64,000 bases of DNA from Sabellastarte sp. h YS-2021 (taxonomy: Eukaryota; Annelida; Polychaeta; Sabellida; Sabellidae): positions 48,473,028 to 48,537,027 of the forward strand of contig OZ024936.1 of assembly GCA_964017235.1 (NCBI GenBank). Reading direction: 5' to 3'. Below, in pieces: positions 57,940 through 64,000 of this stretch (positions are counted from its first letter, which is position 1; the number at the start of each line of letters is the position of its first letter). Under the pieces are notes generated by a model, which was not told where the DNA came from, ran no database searches, and saw only the letters and a program-made list of their open reading frames with translations. The position numbers were made by a program, and so were the translations under genes.

Positions 57940-59300
57940 CAACTGGTTGGAAGCATTGTTGTTGGCCAAAACTATGGACCGACCTCAGGAGCCTACTTTC
58001 AGTGCTGTCAAGGTCACACCGACCCATGCTCCACCGGCCAACATGATTAGAACTGAGCCTTTTCTGAAACCCTCAGACCAGCCTTCTCAACAATCTCACT
58101 GACCTGCAACTGCTGCCTTACCAGCCACTGACCCTGCTAAGCCTTCTACTGCTTCTAAGGCCGGTTCTGACTCTTCTCAGTCCTCCCACCGACCAGGAAC
58201 TTCCAGAGTGTCCGACCAGTCTACTGCTCAGAGACAAGTTTCCGGTCCCTTTGATATCACCAGGAAAGACACTTCTTCAAGTGATTCGGACTCAGAAAGT
58301 GTCACTTCTGACCGACCTCCAGTAGACCTAGCCCTATACCCAGAAGAGGGTGAACTGTCCGACGATCATGAGGTCTCTTTCACCAACCCTGACCAATCCC
58401 TCTCAGAGGAACAATCATATAGGGAGACCATGAGGGGGATTCGGTCCTACATGGGGTGGACCCACATTCCGGATGTTGATTCAGGCACCAAGATGTCGGA
58501 TGACAACCCTTTTGCTGGACCTAAACTACAAACACCCGGCAAAGTTTCTGTCAATCTCCCTATGGACAAATGGCTGTGCAACAAACTGAGCAAGTTAAAT
58601 CTTACATTGGTCCAGGGTTACCCTTCATGTACGACAGAAGCAGGAACTCTTCAAAGGGACCAGTTTGTCCGACCGGCCAAGTCCCAAACTAAATGGTATG
58701 GCTTGCACACAGAAACTAAGAAGGACTCTAGTGACACTGTTAAATCATGGAATACCGGATCTTCACGCTTAAAGAGCACTTTCTTGAGGATAGCCCGACA
58801 GGCCGGTATAGCTTCAAACCCACTTACATAAATGGGAGAGATCTGCCAGGGAATCCTCAATTATTTGCAATCAAGCAGCCGGATTCAATTGCTGCCTTCT
58901 CAAGGTCCAGCAAATATGCAAACACAGTTGAGAGCTATCCGGACAGAATCTAAAGGAAAAGCAGCTAGCAGGGTCTCATCAGCTACTGATGAACTACAGT
59001 TCCTTCTTGACTTTAATTCCAGTGTATGTCATGCCTTGGACAAAGCAATGGAACATTTGACAGATTTCGTTTTAGTAAGCATGGCTAACACAACCTTACT
59101 GAGGAGGGACTCATACCTGTCTTATCTCAAGGCTGGGGTAAAGGCGGATACTTTGAATGCTCTTAGATAGGCCCCTCTAGAGCTGGACACCCTGTTTCCG
59201 AACAGTATCATTAAGCAAGCAGAGGAGGACATAGCCGCCTTTGATAGGAATCGCTCTGGGTCTGTGTACAAGAAGGGCAGGTATCACCCATAGTAAATAT
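57940..59300 (+). pseudogene. gag: DIRS-B second gag copy, broken
   Basis: Longest intact part at 58208-58831: acidic serine-rich region then SYRETMRGIRSYMGWTHIPD, DNPFAGPKLQTPGKVSVNLP and FVRPAKSQTKWYGLH. It continues after a frameshift with TDELQFLLDFNSSVCHALDK and RRDSYLSYLKAGVKADTLNA. Clearly paralogous to the first copy, so B joins parts of two elements. Confidence 0.72.
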
Positions 59301-59639
59301 GCAGGACCGACCAGCCTGGAAGAACATCTCATGGCCAACATAGAAGAGGGAAGGGCAAACATCAGTACTCTACACGACCAGCCAAGGGCCAGCAGCCGTA
59401 TAAATGACAATTACTGTGTAGCAAACTTACAGGCACGGCTGCTGGCTGGGGAGCCCTCTCCCAACAGAGACAATAGACATTTGTTCAAGAAGAAATGTAA
59501 AGCCTCTTGTTGATTCAAGTGTTCATACTGCGCCCGGGCATTCCCAAAAGAGAGAATTAAGTCCTGGGTCAGCAGGTTGTCATTACAAAGATTACACATT
59601 AAAGTATGTGAAAAGTTTTTCTTGTGTCACTTAATTGTC

Positions 59640-61130
59640 TTGTGTTCAACCTGTAACAAATGTCAAAAATGTTGCCCCAAATCTGCCTGTAGGGGCCAGA
59701 CTTCAAAACTATTGGCAAATTTGGCTGGATCTGGGTGCCGGTCCGAAAGTAGTTCAAATCCTGAAAGAGGGTTACACCCTCCCTTTTTGGATCCGGCCAA
59801 ATCTCACAAGGTCTCCCAGTCATAAGTTGTTATGTCAATCCCCACAGGCACCTCTACCTGCTGGAGGCATTACATCAGCTTATAGACAAAAATGTAGTAG
59901 AACTGGTGCAAAATCAGAATTCTCTAGGGTTTTTCAACTGACTGTTTTTCGTCCCAAACCCCAACAACAAGTGGAGACCTATATTAGATCTGAGCAAATT
60001 GAGTCTTTTCCTCAAGACAGAGAAATTCAAAATGGAGACACCGGAAACCATCAGGACATCCCTCCAACAAGGGGAGTGGGTCACCTCAATAGATTGCAAG
60101 GTCGCCTACTTCCATATACCAATACAGGAACAATCCAGGAAATATCTAAGATTTCATGTCCAGGGTCGGACATACCAATTCAAAGCACTTCCTTTCGGTC
60201 TGTCCACAGCACCCTTGGAGTTCACTGTAGTAGTAAAGGAGGTGAAACTGATGGCCGTACACAAGGGTATAAGAATCCACCAGTACCTAGACGACTGGTT
60301 GGTGAGAGCCAGATCCCACCAGGTTTGTCTCCAGCATACTCAGGATCTAGTTAAAATATGCCAAGAACTAGGTTGGCTGGTGAATTTAGAAAAATTAGAA
60401 CTGGAACCAAAGCAGGTCTTCGACTTTGTAGGTTACCAGTTCAACCTCAAGGCCGACTACACATGAGACCCATACAGTGGCATCTCAAAAACAATTGGAG
60501 AGTACCAGAATTACTAGAAAAAGTGATTCCAATTCCCAGGTCCCTGCACCCCCACTTACAATGGTGGCTAAAAGAAGACAACGTTCTCACAGGCCAACCA
60601 TTACACCCAATAAAGCATGCTCTGCAAATCTTTACAGACACATCAAAAGAAGGGTGGGGCGCTCACTTACATGAACACAAGAGGGTCCTGGTCACTACCA
60701 GAAAGCAAGCTACAAATAAACTATCCGGAACTAAAAGTAGTCCCACCAGCAGCCATCTTGGGCAAAGTGGTGGAGAAGTTGCAGGACTCCCCATGCAAAA
60801 GAATCATTCTGATTGCTCCGGGGTGGCCCAACATGCCTTGGTTTTGGGATCTAGTGGCCATGTCCAGTCAAATCCCGCTGAGCCAGCCCTTTCTGCCCAA
60901 TCTGTTAACACAGCCTTTCAATCAGATTCCTCACAGAAATCTGACGAACCTAAATTTCCATGCATGGCTAGAGCCTCAGCAATCAAAGAACAGGGCTTCT
61001 CTGAGGCAGTGGCAGCAAGAATTGAGGCTCCTCAAAGGGGATCCACCAGATCAGTCTATGAGGCGAAGTGGGCCATTTTTACAAAGTGGTGCCTCACTCA
61101 TCAGGTGGACTTCAGGGCACCCCCTTTGAA
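59640..61130 (+). pseudogene. pol: DIRS-B RT/RNase H/methyltransferase-like, with deletions
   Basis: Order: LPVGARLQNYWQIWLDLGAG; RT (KFKMETPETIRTSLQQGEWV, LPFGLSTAPLEF, HQYLDDWLVRA, FDFVGYQF at 59999-60466). The RT thumb is missing: FDFVGYQF is followed almost at once by MRPIQWHLKNNW. RNase H begins (LQIFTDTSKEGWGAHL) but its centre is deleted between ELKVV and the ILIAPGWPNMPWFWDLV region. Several frame changes. Non-functional. Confidence 0.78.
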
Positions 61131-61952
61131 GTCAGTAGCTGACTTCCTGATGTACCTTTTTCAGGACAGGAAGTTACAGCCCAGTACCATTGATGGTTAC
61201 AGGTCAGCCATTGCTGATAAGCTGGGAAATTCACCCATTAATATCAGCAAAGATGAAAATCTCACACGTCTCCTGGATAGTTTCCACAGAGACAGACCTA
61301 AAGGTCGGAGGGGAATCCCTTCCCGGAACCTATCACTGGTCTTGCACCAGCTGACAAAGGCTCCTTTTGAACCAATTAAAGAGGCATCTCTGAAGCATTT
61401 GACCTTCAAGACAGTTTTCCTCTTAGCCCTTGGGTCGGGCAAATGTAGAAGTGAGATTCATGCTTGGAAGATCAGAAATATTAGACACCAATCTGACTGG
61501 TCAAAGGTGTCCCTATACCCATCACCCAGCTTTCTGTCAAAGAATCAGCTGGCCAAGGAGGGTCCAGACAGTTTGGCCCCAGTGATCATACCAGCCCTGG
61601 CCCCAACTCTGGATAGGTCCCTCAAGTCTGACAGGTCCCTCTGTCCGGTCAGGGCATTACGCTACTATTTGGACAGAACCTCAGACCTTACGCAGAATAA
61701 GGAATTGGTCTTTGTCTTCTTCAAGAAAGGTGTCAACAAAGACATCTCACCTGCCACTATTCATGGATCAAACAGACAGTGATCCTATGTTATGAGCTTT
61801 CTGATCAAGAGGCCCACATTTTGCATCAGGTCAAAGCCCATGATGTCAGGGCCTTTGCTGCTTCTAAGGCCTTCCAATCGGATGTGGCCTGGGCTGATTC
61901 AGAGCTCTACCGTCTGGGACCTGTAGTGGCTGCTCAGCAGATCCACAAATAA
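60964..61952 (+). pseudogene. DIRS-B tyrosine recombinase lacking the tyrosine region
   Basis: Start ATG 60964 overlaps the methyltransferase-like frame as in element A. Core-binding region and first arginine region present (LGSGKCRSEIHAW, LCPVRALRYYL); open to a stop at 61782. In another frame KAHDVRAFAASKAFQSDVAW follows, but the segment with the second histidine and nucleophilic tyrosine is deleted before VVAAQQIHK. Catalytically dead. Confidence 0.78.
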
Positions 61953-62205
61953 CCGAGAAATAGAGGAGATTTTGTACATAAACAGATAGTTTGTACATAT
62001 GTAAATAGTTGTACATATATTAAGAAAAAACAAACTGTGACGTACTTCCTTTGGGAGGTTTATTTTTACTTCTTATGGGACTGAACTCATCCCTCTCTTC
62101 CCCTACCTCAGAGCAGGCCTGGAAGAAATTTTGTTAGTTCTGTTTATGAGTTCACCTAAGTCCCTAGTAACTTACCCGCCAACCAAGCGGTAGTTATTCA
62201 GCAGT

Positions 62206-62296
62206 TGTCCATTGGATAGGATGTTTTAACGCAATAAAATTGCAAAGTTAATAAGTAAATTAAATTTTTATAAGTTAATACCCTATCCAATGGACA
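62206..62296 (+). repeat. DIRS-B internal complementary region
   Basis: First part complementary to B's left terminus with a few mismatches; 62249-62296 exactly complementary to 62515-62562. Confidence 0.85.
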
Positions 62297-62514
62297 CACG
62301 AGACCCTCCCACCAATCCCGCTATCAGCTTACTAGGGGTCTATTAGGTTTAGACAACGAAAAAGATGCTATGACGTCACGCTGTCTAGACAGGAAGGAAG
62401 TACGACACGCCATCTGGCGAGTGCACTAGAACTACGGACCAGCCAGCCGGTGGAAACACAGGACGTCTTTTTCTGATGTTTGGCGGGCCGGTCTACGCCA
62501 ACCAGATTAGCAAT
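62297..62514 (-). repeat. DIRS-B inverted repeat, right arm
   Basis: Complementary to B's leader around 55,600-55,720; shared words include CTTCCTTCCTGTCT, GTGTTTCCACCGGC and TCTTTTTCG. Confidence 0.7.
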
Positions 62515-62620
62515 TGTCCATTGGATAGGGTATTAACTTATAAAAATTTAATTTACTTATTAAATTTGTAATTTTGTGAGTTTTCCGCGTTTCGACTTAG
62601 ATTTCTTTATTGCAGTTAAA

Positions 62621-63049
62621 ATGTCTTCCCACCAAATGAGTGCAAAGCCAAGATCATCTAAATGCTGTCACTTCTGTTTTCCATTTGATTCTCACAATTA
62701 TTGCCCCACATGCAGGGAATCTGGCAAGGGAGATGACCCCTGTGTCACTAATCAGTGTCTTTGCAATATCTGTGCTAGTTTCTCCGAGGAACAGAAAATC
62801 AAAATCAAACATAGACGTTGGTATATTAGAAAACAGAAGACATTGGATCCTAATACTAGCAAAGATGATATTGACCTACTGGGTGACAATGGGGATGCGT
62901 TTTCTGGCTCTCAAGCAGACCCTGAGGGTGCTGCTGAAAATTTGTTTTCTTCACCTCCCCGTCCCCTACCCCTATGTTTTGAATCTTTATTATTAAAGAC
63001 TCAACAAACTGTCCCACCCACCCTAGGTACTGCAATGCATAGAGGGTAG
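62621..63049 (+). pseudogene. gag: DIRS-C Gag-like protein, N-terminal part
   Basis: ATG 62621 (MSSHQMSAKPRSSKCCHFCF) chosen because the Cys/His domain follows: CCHFCFPFDSHNYCPTC ... DDPC ... CLCNIC. After an acidic stretch the frame closes at 63049, about where the Gag-like reading moves to another frame. Confidence 0.75.
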
Positions 63050-63779
63050 ACTAGAAAAATCCCTGGGTGCGCATTTTAACATCCAACTTCAACAACAAAT
63101 GGGGGTGTTTCAGGCATCCATGCTGGAGGCAGTGAAGTCTCTCAGAGACGAAATCCACTCCATGACAAAAACCTCCGAGTCAGATGTAGTTCATACGTCC
63201 GACTCTTTACCTAAAGCTGGACCCAGTAAACAGCCCGACCTAATTCCGACTCGGACTTCTATTTCTACCACTCCGGCATCCGACCACTCGGATGCTCAGC
63301 CAATGGACACTGAACATTGTGGACCTCCACTTCCTCCTCGGTCAACTCAAATTATCCAGTCCGAGCATGCTTCCAGGCACTCGGATGTTGAATCCAACCA
63401 CTCGGATCATCATTCCGAGTCTGAACAACCAACAAGGGTGTGTTCAAAAGCCAAAAAACATTCTGACAAAAGGAAGCACAACGTACGGGCAAAGTATTAT
63501 TCTCAGTCATCTTCTTCAGAGGAAGATGAGTCCTCTGCTACAATAAAAAAGTCTACAAAACCTCAACACAAGGCTCCCTCCGAGCCTGAACATCAGGACA
63601 GCACAGATCCAGTCTTCTACAAGGAGGTGGACATGTCTGATCCCAGGGAGACCTTGTCTAGGTCCTCTACAACTGTGCTAGGCCTGGACAACGAGAAAGG
63701 CCAACAGGAGCTTAGGCCAAGAGGCCCTTCTGCTATGCTCCCCTTAAATCCAATTCGAACAAGACTACTTGGCCTCTAA
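63050..63779 (+). pseudogene. gag: DIRS-C Gag-like protein, middle part
   Basis: Frame-shifted continuation: a short helical stretch (MGVFQASMLEAVKSLRDEIH), then low-complexity serine/aspartate/histidine-rich sequence (HSDVESNHSDHHSESEQ). Near 63,765 a second shift moves the reading frame. Confidence 0.65.
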
Positions 63780-64000
63780 TTTAGCTGAGGTTAAATACAT
63801 TAAACCCCCGGCTTCAACAGCCAAATACTACAAGGTGGGACAATCTTGTTTTGAAGATAAGCTTCAAGAACTCATTACAGATTTTGCTAAAATCTGTATC
63901 TCCCCAAAGCCTTCTGGGGCCTCTGTGGGCAAGGCTCCCCTACAAGTTCTTAAGGAACTTGAACATCAAGCTAGGCAGAATCTTTCTACCATCAATTTTA
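63764..64000 (+). pseudogene. gag: DIRS-C Gag-like protein, continuing at window edge
   Basis: Third frame: NLAEVKYIKPPASTAKYYKV then LQELITDFAKICISPKPSGA, open to the end of the window. Helical character as in the equivalent region of the other gags. Confidence 0.55.

Larger units (their letters stand above)
55532..62575 (+). mobile_element. DIRS-like retrotransposon B (degraded composite)
   Basis: The left terminus AATTTTATTGCGTTAATACA directly abuts element A. Its internal complementary region (62206-62296) matches the left terminus in its first part (TTTTAACGCAATAAAATT) and the right terminus 62515-62562 exactly over 48 bp. Contains two related gag regions, a partial MITE between them and a pol with internal deletions; many stops. 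Its leader is complementary to 62340-62470. Older than A. Confidence 0.8.
62570..64000 (+). mobile_element. DIRS-like retrotransposon C, partial (runs off window)
   Basis: Starts where element B ends, at a shared AATTTT. Only a short leader and a frameshifted gag lie in the window; no left terminus like those of A or B is visible, so B appears to sit inside C's leader. Confidence 0.7.

Noticed and set aside
48558..62575. Elements A and B as an LTR retrotransposon or endogenous retrovirus
   Set aside because: No long terminal repeats, protease or DDE integrase; a tyrosine recombinase, inverted termini and internal complementary regions indicate DIRS.

Overview
The window is animal genomic DNA: AT-rich, with long introns, GT-AG exons of one conserved metazoan protease gene, and many transposable elements. 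Non-autonomous rolling-circle elements with minisatellite cores, DIRS-type retrotransposons and tRNA-derived SINEs together suggest a marine invertebrate, most likely a bivalve mollusc. The species is inferred from repeat style only.

Positions 1-37,730 hold the 3' part of a plus-strand ADAM17 (TACE)-like gene. Its exons run in compatible phase from the catalytic domain through the zinc site ([12 protein letters not shown], split across two exons), disintegrin-like and membrane-proximal regions, a CANDIS-like helix, one transmembrane segment, a short tail and a 3' UTR with two AATAAA signals. The prodomain and upstream exons lie outside the window. The main finding is a pair of homologous 139-nt exons (3363-3501 and 12527-12665) with the same phase and 21 of 46 identical residues. 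Only one can be used per mRNA without a frameshift, so they look like mutually exclusive exons that swap the part of the protease lining the substrate cleft.

The introns carry two closely similar ~4 kb Helentron-like elements (4590-8763 and 23040-26736) with 155-bp and 146-bp tandem arrays, six copies of a ~225-bp TA-flanked MITE, three hAT-like MITEs with 8-bp target duplications, SINE fragments and a nested DIRS fragment.

Positions 37,730-48,557 are gene-poor: a 146-bp satellite array, then two back-to-back Helitron/Helentron-like elements (42218-43640 and 43647-46399) with asymmetric inverted termini and CTAG 3' ends, then decayed retroelement debris.

Positions 48,558-64,000 are three head-to-tail DIRS-like tyrosine-recombinase retrotransposons, here called A, B and C. 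A is nearly complete (Gag, RT/RNase H/methyltransferase-like, tyrosine recombinase, internal complementary region) but carries stops and frameshifts, plus an exact 360-bp duplication in gag. B is a degraded composite with two gag copies and a deleted pol. C runs off the window. A's ends share the core AATTTTATT with B's left terminus, as expected if the A circle integrated into that terminus by recombinase-mediated crossover.
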